Source: Alphaproteobacteria bacterium WMHbin7 (GTDB taxonomy: Bacteria > Pseudomonadota > Alphaproteobacteria > Rhodospirillales > WMHbin7). Taken from it: DNA of 64,000 nt. Below, piece after piece: positions 51,620 through 60,197 of the stretch. The stretch's first letter is position 1, and every line of letters starts with the position of its first letter. Made by a program: the position numbers and the translations under genes. The notes beneath the pieces are model-generated. The model was given only the letters and a program-made list of their open reading frames with translations, searched no databases and was not told the origin of the DNA. The stretch is from contig PDZW01000002.1 of the NCBI GenBank assembly GCA_002753155.1, positions 62,001 to 126,000 of the forward strand, given 5' to 3'.

Positions 51620-52570
51620 TTATGCCTGCTGGATGGCAGACAGCTTCCAGGCTCCGTTGTTCTCGCGAACGAAGGTCCAGTATTCGACGGCTTCGATACG
51701 CTCGCGGTCGCTGCCTTCAACGATCTTGCCCGAGGCCTTGTCAAAGGTGTAGTCGAGGGCGGAAAAGCGCAGCGACACGGTTGCGAAATCGCTTGTCCCC
51801 TCGCTCCAGGCTTCCGACAGATCACCCTTTTCCAGTTTCACGCTGTCGATATGGTTCTCAAGCCCTTTGCCTTCGAGGTCGCCCAGATGCTGGGCGAAAT
51901 AGCCGCCCATCTCCTCGGTGGTGAGCAGGGCCAGACCTTCCCGGTCGCGCCTGGACCAGGCGGACTGGACCGAATTCAGGGCTTGCTCGAAGGCGTCGAA
52001 ATCCGCAGCCTCGAGAGCAAGCTGGGCGCTGGCGCCGCCAAAGACACCCGTTGAAGCCTCGCGATTGAGCACAATCGGCTCAGGAAGAGACGGCAGATTC
52101 CCTGCACCCGCCATGGCGGGTTGGGGGGCGTTCTGCTGCGAACGGCGCTTGAAGAAGGAAAAGAGCAGCCAGGCCAAACCGCCCAGCAGGGCCACCTGAA
52201 GCAGGCCGCCCAGGAAGCCGCCAGCCCCCATGCCGCCACCAAAGCCGCCACCAAACAGCATACCGGCGATACCGGCGCCGATCAGGCCGCCCATCATACC
52301 GGAAAAGAAGGAACGGCCAGGCGAAAGCGGCGAAGCCATGCCGGGTTGGGTCTGAGGGGCTGCCTGCGGGCGGGCCGCCTGTTCCGGTGTGGCGCTGCGC
52401 TCCATGGGCTTGGCCGCCGGAGCCGACTGAGTGGGAGGAGGGGCTTGATAGGTTCTCTGGCCACGGCTGCCGCCGCTGAAGCCCTTGCCCGCCCTTGCCT
52501 CGGCCCAGGAAGGGGCCAGGGCGATGCCCAGGGCCAGGAGACAGATCAGAAATTTTGCGCGGCTCGTCAT
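51620..52570 (-). CDS. Tim44/TimA-like membrane protein
   Basis: A 316-residue protein: signal peptide or anchor (about 1-25), a Gln/Pro/Ala-rich region, a Gly-rich hydrophobic stretch (about 88-140) with probable TM helices, and a C-terminal Tim44-like domain (about 165-316) with FDAFEQALNSVQSAWSRRD near its start. Bacterial relatives (TimA) are of unclear function. The domain resembles the membrane-binding part of mitochondrial Tim44. It is upstream of the 516-residue unknown in the same unit and downstream of the UDG gene. Confidence 0.86.
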   Translation of the reverse strand: MTSRAKFLICLLALGIALAPSWAEARAGKGFSGGSRGQRTYQAPPPTQSAPAAKPMERSATPEQAARPQAAPQTQPGMASPLSPGRSFFSGMMGGLIGAGIAGMLFGGGFGGGMGAGGFLGGLLQVALLGGLAWLLFSFFKRRSQQNAPQPAMAGAGNLPSLPEPIVLNREASTGVFGGASAQLALEAADFDAFEQALNSVQSAWSRRDREGLALLTTEEMGGYFAQHLGDLEGKGLENHIDSVKLEKGDLSEAWSEGTSDFATVSLRFSALDYTFDKASGKIVEGSDRERIEAVEYWTFVRENNGAWKLSAIQQA

Positions 52571-52585
52571 GGATGCTTTCCCTCG

Positions 52586-53212
52586 TTAGCGTTTTGCCGC
52601 CGCTTCTACGGCGTCTTCGAACATGGATACGGTCAAGCGGTTGGTCTGCGTGTTGTAGCGGGAACAATGGTAGCTATCGACCAGACGGATTCCAGAGGGA
52701 AGATCATGAATTTTTGCATGGCCGAAGGGATATGTCCCAGTCTTCAGGCCCAGTGCCCGCAAGGTGGCTTCATGGGAAATCCGTCCGAGAGCGAGAATTG
52801 ATGCTAATTTTTTCAATGAGTTGATCTCGTCTTTTAAGAATTTACCGCAGGTTTTGGCTTCGGCCGGGGTGGGCTTGTTCTGAGGTGGCACACAGCGCAC
52901 GGCATTGGTGATGCGGCAATCTTGCAAGCTAAGCCCATCGTCGGCGCGCTGGTCATAGCTTCCTTTAGCCAGTCCGAATTTCAACAGCGTCGCATAGAGC
53001 AGGTCGCCCGCATAATCGCCGGTAAAGGGGCGTCCGGTGCGGTTGGCCCCCTTAAGGCCGGGTGCCAGCCCCACGATCAGCAGGCGGGCGTCCAAAGGCC
53101 CGAAAGCCGGAACGGGGGCGTTATGCCAATCAGGATGGGCCGCACGGTTGTCAGCGTGAAAAGCGACCAGCCGGGGGCAGAGGGGGCAATCCCTGGAAGG
53201 GTCCCGGAACAT
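52586..53212 (-). CDS. Uracil-DNA glycosylase, family 5-like
   Basis: Removes uracil from DNA. The 208-residue protein has four cysteines for an Fe-S cluster (CPLCPRL near the N-terminus, then CRITNAVRCVPP and the later CGKF), the GLAPGLKGANRTGRPFTGD motif of family 5 (UdgB-type), and a C-terminal VDSYHCSRYN segment. ATG 53212 is chosen because AGGGAGAG lies upstream; longer in-frame starts fall in the NYN gene. It follows the NYN/LabA gene by 16 nt on the same strand. Confidence 0.87.
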   Translation of the reverse strand: MFRDPSRDCPLCPRLVAFHADNRAAHPDWHNAPVPAFGPLDARLLIVGLAPGLKGANRTGRPFTGDYAGDLLYATLLKFGLAKGSYDQRADDGLSLQDCRITNAVRCVPPQNKPTPAEAKTCGKFLKDEINSLKKLASILALGRISHEATLRALGLKTGTYPFGHAKIHDLPSGIRLVDSYHCSRYNTQTNRLTVSMFEDAVEAAAKR

Positions 53213-53228
53213 GGGGCTCTCCCTTACC

Positions 53229-53843
53229 TCAAGGCTCCAGATCGTCGTCCTCGTCGCCATAAGGGGCGTTGGGGGTGGCGGCGGGCATCATTTGGCGGGG
53301 TTCGCGATGCTGCGACGGGCTGCGCGCGATCTGCCCCGTGAGATCCTGAAGTTCCAGGAAAATATCGGCCTGACGGCGCAACTCGTCGGCCACCATGGGC
53401 GGCTGCGAGCGGATGGTGCTGACCACGGTGACGCGCACACCCTTGCGCTGCACGGCTTCGACCAGACGGCGGAAATCGCCATCGCCCGAGAACAGCACCA
53501 CATGGTCGAGGAAAGGCACCATCTCCATCATGTCGATGGCCAGCTCGATATCCATGTTGCCCTTGATCTTCCGCCGTCCCTGGGCGTCGGTATATTCCTT
53601 GGTGGGCTTGGTCACCAGCGTGTAGCCGTTATAGTCCAGCCAATCGACCAGGGGACGGATGGGGGAATACTCCTGCTCCTCCATCAGCGCCGTGTAATAG
53701 AAGGCGCGGATCAGGCGCCCCTTCGAGGCGAACATGGTGAGAAGCTTGCGGTAGTCGATGTCGAAACCCAGCGAGCGGGCGGCGGAATAGAGATTCGATC
53801 CATCGATAAACAAGGCCATGCGTTCTTGCGTGTAAAAAGTCAT
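53229..53843 (-). CDS. NYN-domain protein, LabA/DUF88 type
   Basis: A 204-residue protein with a PIN-like NYN domain (about 1-165): ALFIDGSNLYSAAR, NMDIELAIDMM, VVLFSGDGDFRRLVEAV and the acidic residues of a metal-dependent RNase. The C-terminal 35 residues are disordered and Asp-rich. Some relatives act in circadian control (LabA) or RNA processing. AAGGA precedes ATG 53843. It is followed by the UDG gene, and a large nested repeat lies upstream. Confidence 0.88.
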   Translation of the reverse strand: MTFYTQERMALFIDGSNLYSAARSLGFDIDYRKLLTMFASKGRLIRAFYYTALMEEQEYSPIRPLVDWLDYNGYTLVTKPTKEYTDAQGRRKIKGNMDIELAIDMMEMVPFLDHVVLFSGDGDFRRLVEAVQRKGVRVTVVSTIRSQPPMVADELRRQADIFLELQDLTGQIARSPSQHREPRQMMPAATPNAPYGDEDDDLEP

Positions 53844-53928
53844 TTTATAAATTCCTTTGACAAATGGGATGTGTAAATCGAATAGCCAAGATTTATGCCC
53901 GAAGCGGAAAGCTGGCAAGTTAAATCTA

Positions 53929-54121
53929 TTGGCTCTTCGACGTTAGACGTGGAATTCTACCGGCTTCTCAATCCGTCATGGCCGGACTTGATCCGGCCAT
54001 CCACGATTTTCCATTAGGTATATCAAGCGGCAAGACGTGGATGCCCGGCACAAGGCCGGGCATGACGATTTGCTTAGAAACTCGAGAGAATGCAATTCCA
54101 CTTGAAACGTCGAAGAGCCAA
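53929..54121. repeat. Nested inverted repeat containing dispersed palindrome copy 2
   Basis: Outer 16-bp arms TTGGCTCTTCGACGTT (53929-53944) and their exact complement (54106-54121) enclose a 92-bp element (53975-54066) that starts GTCATG and ends CATGAC and has the same two-hairpin design as the repeat at 37686-37764. GTGGAATT and AATTCCAC extend the outer pairing. It lies between the NYN gene and the end of the cytochrome gene, which stops at its right border. Confidence 0.85.
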
Positions 54122-54122
54122 C

Positions 54123-54587
54123 CTATTGGTCCTGTGGCTGGTGGGTGATCATCCAATGTTCCAACTGGGCGTCGGATGTCCAGCTTTTCTTAAGAAAAAC
54201 AACAATGTCTTTCAAATCCTGGGTCGAAAGCTTGGCCGTGGTCTGGCGCATGGTCTCGCGCATCTTTTCAATCTCCAGGCGCTCTTCCTCGGATAGATCC
54301 TGTGCGGCCTCGTCGCCCAGCTTATGCCCGCCTTGCTTGGCCGTCTCGACCAGTTGGCGATCCGTCAGCCGGAATTCCTGCCCATGAAAGCCCAGGGCCG
54401 GAGCCTTCAAGGGGATGCCTTCCTTGGGCTCGTGGCAGACGGCGCATTTCTGCGTAAACAAGTCCTGGCCGCGATTGGGATCGTTGGTATTGGCCGAAAG
54501 GGACGCGTCGGGATTGGTCATGCCCCGCCAGACCACATAAACCATCATCAGAATGCCGACCAGAAGCATGGGAATCTTACCCGCCAT
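54123..54587 (-). CDS. Membrane-anchored monohaem cytochrome c
   Basis: A 154-residue class I cytochrome: N-terminal TM anchor (about 4-22), CAVCHEP haem site near residue 49, and a helical C-terminus. A distal Met ligand is likely in the region EKMRETM but is not certain. AAGGA precedes ATG 54587; the gene overlaps the queG end by 11 nt. It is the last gene of the queuosine operon, where a small c-type cytochrome is unexpected. Confidence 0.87.
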   Translation of the reverse strand: MAGKIPMLLVGILMMVYVVWRGMTNPDASLSANTNDPNRGQDLFTQKCAVCHEPKEGIPLKAPALGFHGQEFRLTDRQLVETAKQGGHKLGDEAAQDLSEEERLEIEKMRETMRQTTAKLSTQDLKDIVVFLKKSWTSDAQLEHWMITHQPQDQ

Positions 54588-55518
54588 GGCCGGTCCTTTC
54601 ATTCAGTCGAACCAGGCGCAGGCTTTCCTTGAAACGGGCGTAGCCAGCCCGGCGCACCGGCGTTTGGGCGAAATGCTGGCGGAAACCTTCCTCGTCCAGC
54701 TTTTCCAGCAAGTCAAGATCGGCAGGCACGGGAAAGCGGGGGGCGAATTCCGGGTGCGGGCTTGGCTTTGCGAATTTGTTCCAGGGGCAGACCGCCAGAC
54801 AGGCATCGCAGCCGAAGACCCGGTTGCCCAGCAAACCGGCCAGATCGGCGGGAATGGCGTCCTTGCTCTCGATGGTGAGGTATGAAATGCACTTTCTGGC
54901 ATCCATGCGATAGGGCGTGATGGCCCCGGTGGGACAGGCCTTCAGGCAGCGCTCGCAGCGTCCGCAATGATCGCTTTCCGGCTGGCTGGGTGCCAGGTCC
55001 AGATCGGTCAATACCGCACCCAGGAAGAGCCATGAGCCGAAGCGCTTGGACACCAGATTGGTATGTTTGCCCTGCCAGCCCAGCCCGGCCCTGGCGGCCA
55101 GGGGTTTTTCCATCAAGGGGGCGGTATCGACGAAGACCTTGGCCTCGGCCTGATAGGTTTGACCCATCCAGCGAGCCAGGGCCTTCAGGCGCTTTTTCAT
55201 GACATCGTGATAGTCGCGGCCCCTGGCGAAGACCGAGATGCAGGCATCGCCCTCTGGCTCATTGTCCGGATGCTCCTCTGGCGCATAGGAAAGCCCCAGC
55301 ATGACGATACTTCTGGCCGTGGGCATCATCTTCAAGGGATCGCCACGCCAAAGGGCACGATCCTGAAGCCAAGCCATGGTCCCGTGACGGCCATCCTGCA
55401 AGAAGGCGGCAAGGCCAGCTCTGGCCTGATCGCCCGGATCGGGCCTGGCAAATCCCACCGCATCGAAACCCAGTCTGAGAGCTTCGGCTTCGATGGCGCT
55501 GGTCGGACCCGGGTTCAT
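54577..55518 (-). CDS. queG: Epoxyqueuosine reductase
   Basis: Cobalamin- and Fe-S-dependent last step of queuosine synthesis, reducing epoxyqueuosine in tRNA. The 313-residue protein has the two 4Fe-4S motifs [12 protein letters not shown] and [11 protein letters not shown], and the QueG segments [20 protein letters not shown] and [14 protein letters not shown] 55518 overlaps the queF stop (ATGA). The next gene, the cytochrome c, overlaps its 3' end. Confidence 0.94.
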   Translation of the reverse strand: MNPGPTSAIEAEALRLGFDAVGFARPDPGDQARAGLAAFLQDGRHGTMAWLQDRALWRGDPLKMMPTARSIVMLGLSYAPEEHPDNEPEGDACISVFARGRDYHDVMKKRLKALARWMGQTYQAEAKVFVDTAPLMEKPLAARAGLGWQGKHTNLVSKRFGSWLFLGAVLTDLDLAPSQPESDHCGRCERCLKACPTGAITPYRMDARKCISYLTIESKDAIPADLAGLLGNRVFGCDACLAVCPWNKFAKPSPHPEFAPRFPVPADLDLLEKLDEEGFRQHFAQTPVRRAGYARFKESLRLVRLNERTGHGG

Positions 55519-55964
55519 CCACGGCCCCGATAGGGGGTGACGTCCTGAGGCGGCACCCACACTTCCCGGGGAAGCTCGCCCGCCTGGAAGAAGACATCAA
55601 TCGGAATGCCGCCCCTTGGAAACCAATAGCCGCCAAGTCGCAGCCAGCGGGGCTCCAGCAGGGCCAACAGCCTTTTCGCGATGGCGACGGTGCAATCCTC
55701 GTGAAAGGCGCCCTGATTGCGAAACGAGGTGAGATAAAGCTTCAAGGACTTGCTTTCGACCAGCCAGTCCTGGGGCACGTAATCCAGCACCAGATGGGCG
55801 AAATCGGGCTGTCCGGTAATCGGGCAGAGCGAGGTGAATTCCGGGGCCGTGAAGCGCACGGCATAGGCGGTTTGGGGGTGGGGATTGGCGAAGCGCTCCA
55901 GCACCGCTTCCTCAGGAGAAGCGGGAATCGCCGTGTTGGTTCCCAGTTGGGTCAGGCCGTTCAT
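55515..55964 (-). CDS. queF: NADPH-dependent 7-cyano-7-deazaguanine reductase
   Basis: Reduces preQ0 to preQ1 with NADPH. The 149-residue type I (unimodular) enzyme has Cys47 in [13 protein letters not shown], which forms the thioimide, and ESKSLKLYL plus the FHE segment. It is coupled to tgt upstream and queG downstream by ATGA overlaps. The preQ0 makers (queC, queD, queE) are not in the window. Confidence 0.95.
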   Translation of the reverse strand: MNGLTQLGTNTAIPASPEEAVLERFANPHPQTAYAVRFTAPEFTSLCPITGQPDFAHLVLDYVPQDWLVESKSLKLYLTSFRNQGAFHEDCTVAIAKRLLALLEPRWLRLGGYWFPRGGIPIDVFFQAGELPREVWVPPQDVTPYRGRG

Positions 55965-57091
55965 GCTTGCTCTTTTCCATTATCACCCCTGGCCTGATCG
56001 GCCTGGAAGGCGCTGACAAATTCATTCAGACAGTTCTTTGAAATGGCCTCTCTTAAGCCCCGCATCAAGTCTTGATAGTAAGTCAGATTGTGCCAGGTGA
56101 GAAGCATGAGCCCCAGTATTTCTTCCGATTTTACCAGGTGATGCAGATAGGCCCGGCTGTGATTGCGACAAGCCGGACAGGAACAGGCCTCGTCCAGCGG
56201 GGCCCTATCGTCGGCGTGGCGGGCATTGCGCATATTGACCTGCCCGAAGCGCGTGAAAGCCTGGGCGGTGCGGCCTGAGCGGGTGGGGATGACGCAGTCG
56301 AACATGTCGATGCCGCGCAGGACGGCGCCCACAATGTCGCCCGGCTTGCCCACGCCCATCAGATAGCGCGGTCGGTCGGCGGGAAGGCTTGGAACCGTCG
56401 CCTCCAGCGTGCTGAACATCATCTCCTGGCCCTCGCCTACGGCAAGACCACCCACGGCATAGCCGTCGAAACCGATTTTCTTTAATATTTCAGCTGATTG
56501 CAGGCGAAGCTCAGGATAGACCGAGCCCTGGACGATGCCGAACAGACCATAGCCCGAACGCTCCTGGAAAGCCTGTCGTGAGCGCTGTGCCCAGCGCATC
56601 GACAGTTCCATCGAGGTTTTGGCCTCGTCGAAACTGGCTGGAAAGGGGGTGCATTCGTCAAAGCACATGGTGATGTCGGTATCCAGCAAATGCTGAATGG
56701 CGATCGAGCGTTCCGGCGATAGCTCGTGCCGGCTTCCATCAAGATGCGATTTGAAGGTCACACCCTGTTCGGTGATCTTGCGAAGCCCCGCCAGGCTCAT
56801 CACCTGAAAGCCCCCGGAATCGGTGAGAATCGGGCCTTCCCAGCCCATGAAGCGATGCAGGCCACCCAGGGCCGCGATCCGCTCGGCCCCAGGGCGCAGC
56901 ATCAGGTGATAGGTGTTGGAAAGGACAATTCCGGCTCCCGTCTCCTTAAGAGCGGCTGGGGTCATGGCCTTGACGGTAGCGGCCGTTCCCACCGGCATGA
57001 AGGCAGGCGTCTCGAAGCTGCCATGCGCCGTGGTCACGCGGCCCCTGCGGGCTTTCCCATCCGTGGATAAAAGGTCGAAACTTGTGCTCAT
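55961..57091 (-). CDS. tgt: tRNA-guanine transglycosylase
   Basis: Exchanges G34 of GUN-anticodon tRNAs (Asn, Asp, His, Tyr) for preQ1. The 376-residue TIM barrel has the catalytic Asp in [25 protein letters not shown], and the C-terminal zinc site [19 protein letters not shown] 57091 overlaps the queA stop (ATGA). The window encodes one of its substrates, tRNA-Asn(GTT), at 24.6 kb. Confidence 0.96.
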   Translation of the reverse strand: MSTSFDLLSTDGKARRGRVTTAHGSFETPAFMPVGTAATVKAMTPAALKETGAGIVLSNTYHLMLRPGAERIAALGGLHRFMGWEGPILTDSGGFQVMSLAGLRKITEQGVTFKSHLDGSRHELSPERSIAIQHLLDTDITMCFDECTPFPASFDEAKTSMELSMRWAQRSRQAFQERSGYGLFGIVQGSVYPELRLQSAEILKKIGFDGYAVGGLAVGEGQEMMFSTLEATVPSLPADRPRYLMGVGKPGDIVGAVLRGIDMFDCVIPTRSGRTAQAFTRFGQVNMRNARHADDRAPLDEACSCPACRNHSRAYLHHLVKSEEILGLMLLTWHNLTYYQDLMRGLREAISKNCLNEFVSAFQADQARGDNGKEQA

Positions 57092-58128
57092 GAGGTTGTC
57101 TTTGGAAAAATCAGCGAGGCGTCGCCATAACTGAAAAAGCGATAGCCCTCGCGGATGGCGTGGGCATAGGCGGCCTTCACGCGCTCCAGGCCAGCAAAGG
57201 CCGAGACCAGCATGAAAAGGGTCGAGCGGGGCAGGTGGAAATTGGTCATCAGAAGATCGACGGAACGGAAACGATAGCCGGGAAGAATGAAGATATCCGT
57301 CTCGCCTTGAAAGGGGAAAACCGTTCCATCCTCGGCCGTGGCCGATTCCAGAATGCGCAGGCTGGTGGTGCCCACCGCCACCACGCGCCCGCCCTTTTGG
57401 CGCGTCTGGTTGACGGCTTGGGCGGCCTCGGGGCTTACCTCGCCCCATTCGCTGTGCATTTTATGATCGCGTGGATCATCGGTTTTGACCGGCAGGAAGG
57501 TTCCAGCACCCACATGCAATGTAACCTGAATGAAGTTAATGCCTTTGGATTTTAAGGCGTCATAGAGTGACGGCGTGAAATGCAGCCCCGCCGTGGGGGC
57601 CGCCACGGCTCCCTCGCGGTCGGCAAACAGAGTTTGATAGGACTCGCGGTCCTCTTGTCCCGAATCGCCGGAAGCGCGCTTGATATAAGGGGGCAGGGGC
57701 ATGCGCCCGACGCGGTCCAGCCTTGCTCCGAAACTTTCCGCAGGTCCTTGAAAGGAAAGCGTGATCTCGCCCCCATCGTCTTTTCTGACCACCGTGGCCT
57801 TAAGATCGGGGGCGAAATCGATCAGATCGCCGGGGGTCAACTTCTTGGCGGGCCGGGCAAAAGCTTGCCAGTCGAGATCGCCCAGCCGCTTGATCAGCGT
57901 CACCTCGATGCGTGCCTGACCCTTCACCCCGGAAAGTCTTGTGGGCAGCACCTTGGTATCGTTGACGACCAACAGATCCCCCGGTCTTAGAAAGCCAGGA
58001 AGGTCTGAAACATGTTTGTTTTCAATGTGATCTCCAAGGACAAGCAGCCGCGCCGACTCCCTGGGACGGGCAGGCGTCTGGGCGATGAAGCCTTGCGGCA
58101 GATCAAAATCGAAATCGCTTGTTTTCAT
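57088..58128 (-). CDS. queA: S-adenosylmethionine:tRNA ribosyltransferase-isomerase
   Basis: Adds the epoxy-cyclopentanediol ring to preQ1-tRNA using SAM. The 346-residue protein has the family starts [19 protein letters not shown] and [24 protein letters not shown], and THVGAGTF-like [13 protein letters not shown] 58128 overlaps the nudix stop (ATGA); a TTG one codon upstream is possible. It is second in the nudix-queA-tgt-queF-queG-cyt c unit. Confidence 0.95.
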   Translation of the reverse strand: MKTSDFDFDLPQGFIAQTPARPRESARLLVLGDHIENKHVSDLPGFLRPGDLLVVNDTKVLPTRLSGVKGQARIEVTLIKRLGDLDWQAFARPAKKLTPGDLIDFAPDLKATVVRKDDGGEITLSFQGPAESFGARLDRVGRMPLPPYIKRASGDSGQEDRESYQTLFADREGAVAAPTAGLHFTPSLYDALKSKGINFIQVTLHVGAGTFLPVKTDDPRDHKMHSEWGEVSPEAAQAVNQTRQKGGRVVAVGTTSLRILESATAEDGTVFPFQGETDIFILPGYRFRSVDLLMTNFHLPRSTLFMLVSAFAGLERVKAAYAHAIREGYRFFSYGDASLIFPKTTS

Positions 58129-58571
58129 CAAAGAACGATGCTGTTGCGCCGCCGGGACAGGGCTTTGGAAATCACTTCCTGTTGCTTTTGCGGCAAATCA
58201 TAGGGGGCCAGATGCATCGGATCGACCCAGATCGCTTCCGAGGCGTCGTCCCCCGGCATGGGCTCGCCCAGAATCCAATCGGCCTCGAAATCGACGACGG
58301 TGAAATGATATTCGACGACGCCCTTGGAATCATGGTCAATCAGGTCAACAACGGCAACGATTTCCCCCAAATTCACCACCAGCGACGTCTCTTCCCGGAT
58401 TTCACGCATGACGGCTTCGGCCAGGGTTTCGCCAAGAAGTTGCATTCCTCCGGGCAGACTCCACGATCCTTTACGAGGCTCGGCGGCACGGCGGATCAGA
58501 AGGACATAACCATCCTTCCAGATCACAGCACCCACGCCCACGCGAGGATAGTCGGGATATTGACGGCTCAT
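58128..58571 (-). CDS. NUDIX hydrolase
   Basis: A 147-residue pyrophosphohydrolase with a full Nudix box GGMQLLGETLAEAVMREIREET (here given in two pieces: GGMQLLGETLAEA and VMREIREET). The likely substrate is a nucleoside diphosphate derivative, not determinable from sequence. It starts the queuosine operon and is coupled to queA by ATGA. It is divergent from the cNMP-binding gene across 70 nt. Confidence 0.9.
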   Translation of the reverse strand: MSRQYPDYPRVGVGAVIWKDGYVLLIRRAAEPRKGSWSLPGGMQLLGETLAEAVMREIREETSLVVNLGEIVAVVDLIDHDSKGVVEYHFTVVDFEADWILGEPMPGDDASEAIWVDPMHLAPYDLPQKQQEVISKALSRRRNSIVL

Positions 58572-58641
58572 AACTTCCTTCGCTTTCCCTCAGGGAAGAA
58601 GACGTTTACACTCTCTCATAACGGACAGGAATTGACGGGTC

Positions 58642-59013
58642 ATGACAAGCAAATTCATCGAGCGCAAGGTCTTCTTTCCAGGTCAGAAGGTATTTGCCGA
58701 GGGCGAGGAAGGCAATCGGGCCTATCTTGTCGAAAAGGGCGAAGTGGAAATCTTCAAGAAAACCGAGGAGGGCGAAGAGCGCATTCTGGGCGTCATTACT
58801 CAGGGCGGCATCTTTGGCGAGATGGCCCTGATCGACAATCAGCCGCGCATGGCTTCGGCGCGCATCCTGACCGATGCCACCTTGTCGATCATCCCGCGGG
58901 CGGCCTTTGAGGAAAAATTGCGTCACGCCGATCCTTTCCTGAGGGCCCTTCTGACCATTTTCGTTCGTAATATCAGAACATTGACGACTGAGAAGCTGAA
59001 ACGTGGCGGATAA
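58642..59013 (+). CDS. Stand-alone cyclic nucleotide-binding-domain protein
   Basis: A 123-residue protein containing one cNMP-binding beta-roll: VFFPGQKVFAEGEEGNRAYLVEKGEVEI in outline, with the phosphate-binding cassette GGIFGEMALIDNQPRMASA (about 50-68), including the Arg for the cyclic phosphate. There is no helix-turn-helix, so it is not a Crp-type regulator by itself and probably regulates a partner. It overlaps the DUF502 membrane-protein gene by 11 nt, which may be that partner. Confidence 0.88.
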   Translation: MTSKFIERKVFFPGQKVFAEGEEGNRAYLVEKGEVEIFKKTEEGEERILGVITQGGIFGEMALIDNQPRMASARILTDATLSIIPRAAFEEKLRHADPFLRALLTIFVRNIRTLTTEKLKRGG

Positions 59014-59656
59014 TTCCTCTGCTCTGCCCTGGCATATGAGCCTGGCCGCCCGTCTCAGGGCTTATTTCTTCGCGGGCGTGCTGATCACGGCGCCGGTATC
59101 GATCACGGCCTATCTGGCCTGGCTGTTCATCAGCACGGTGGACCGCGAGGTTAAGGCCTTGCTGCCCGCCGCCTATTGGCCCGAGGCCTATCTGCCCGTG
59201 GGCATTCCAGGAATCGGCGTGGTGGTGGCCCTGCTGGGGCTGACCTTGATCGGCATGTTCACAGCCGGTTTCGTTGGCCGGATGGTCAACCGCCTGTTCG
59301 ATGCGATTCTGATCCGTATGCCCGTGGTCAGCGGCATCTACAGCGCGCTGAAACAGATCATGGAAACCGTGCTGGCCAAGAAGTCGCAGGCCTTTCGCGA
59401 AGTGGTGCTGATCGAATATCCCAGACCCGGCCTGCACAGCATCGCCTTTGTCTCAGGGGTCGCAGCCCCCCAGGTTGGGGCCGTCCTGGGCAAGGCCGAG
59501 GATGAAATCCTGTCGGTCTTCGTGCCCACCACCCCCAATCCGACCTCGGGCTTTCTGTTGTTCCTGCCCAGGGCCGAAGTGATCACGCTGCCCATCAGCG
59601 TCGACGAGGGCCTCAAATACATCGTCTCGACCGGCCTGGTGGTGCCGGGGAAATAG
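59003..59656 (+). CDS. DUF502 family membrane protein
   Basis: A 217-residue protein with two TM helices (about 22-44 and 70-92) and a C-terminal soluble domain with VSGIYSALKQIMETVL and the GSLP-like VPTTPNPTSGFLLFLPR. DUF502 proteins have unknown function and occur widely in alphaproteobacteria and plants (LIKE-COV). GTG 59003 is used; ATG 59036 is possible. It overlaps the cNMP-binding gene, suggesting a nucleotide-controlled membrane protein. Confidence 0.88.
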   Translation: MADNSSALPWHMSLAARLRAYFFAGVLITAPVSITAYLAWLFISTVDREVKALLPAAYWPEAYLPVGIPGIGVVVALLGLTLIGMFTAGFVGRMVNRLFDAILIRMPVVSGIYSALKQIMETVLAKKSQAFREVVLIEYPRPGLHSIAFVSGVAAPQVGAVLGKAEDEILSVFVPTTPNPTSGFLLFLPRAEVITLPISVDEGLKYIVSTGLVVPGK

Positions 59657-59664
59657 GGGGAATC

Positions 59665-59934
59665 GTGCCCATCCTATCGACATTCTTCGGAATGATCATC
59701 CGGATGTTCTTCTTCGATACGGACCGCCACAAACTACCGCATATCCATGTTGAACAGGACGATTTCAAAGCTGTCGTCGCTCTTGACAGCGGCGAGATTT
59801 TGGCGGGAAATCTTCCCGGAAACAAGTTGAAGCTGGTTCATGCCTGGATTGAAATTCACCGTGAGGAATTGGCTGCCGACTGGGCTTTGGCTTCAAAAGG
59901 CGAACCTGTTTTCAAGATCGATCCGTTGCGCTAG
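59665..59934 (+). CDS. DUF4160 family protein
   Basis: An 89-residue protein with HKLPHIHVEQDDFKAVVALDSGEIL in outline (P-H-I-H-V is the hallmark) and WIEIHREEL. DUF4160 genes are usually followed by a DUF2442 gene, as here, 8 nt apart. The pair is often discussed as a possible toxin-antitoxin module, but the activity is not established. The start is a GTG at 59665. Confidence 0.84.
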   Translation: MPILSTFFGMIIRMFFFDTDRHKLPHIHVEQDDFKAVVALDSGEILAGNLPGNKLKLVHAWIEIHREELAADWALASKGEPVFKIDPLR

Positions 59935-59942
59935 GTGAGAAA

Positions 59943-60197
59943 ATGTCTCCCGAAGTTTTGTCCGTCGAGCCGCTTGAAAATTTTTCGCTGCTGTTGACCT
60001 TCGACAACGGCGAGCATCGCGTTTTTTCCGTCGCCCCCTATCTCGACAAGGGCATTTTTTCCGAATTGCGCGATGCTGCATATTTTCGCTCGGTCCGGGC
60101 CGAGAGTGGTTTCGTTTCATGGCCACAGGGCCAGGATTTCAGCCCGGATACCCTCTACCTCAAAAGCACCCCCCATCTTTCCCGCAGGGCTAGCTGA
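59943..60197 (+). CDS. DUF2442 family protein
   Basis: An 84-residue protein with the DUF2442 pattern VEPLENFSLLLTFDNGEHRVF, YLDKGIFSELRD and the C-terminal WPQGQDFSPDTLY. It is probably the partner of the DUF4160 protein and may bind DNA or the partner. Its 3' end overlaps the convergent GT41 gene by 8 nt. Confidence 0.86.
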   Translation: MSPEVLSVEPLENFSLLLTFDNGEHRVFSVAPYLDKGIFSELRDAAYFRSVRAESGFVSWPQGQDFSPDTLYLKSTPHLSRRAS

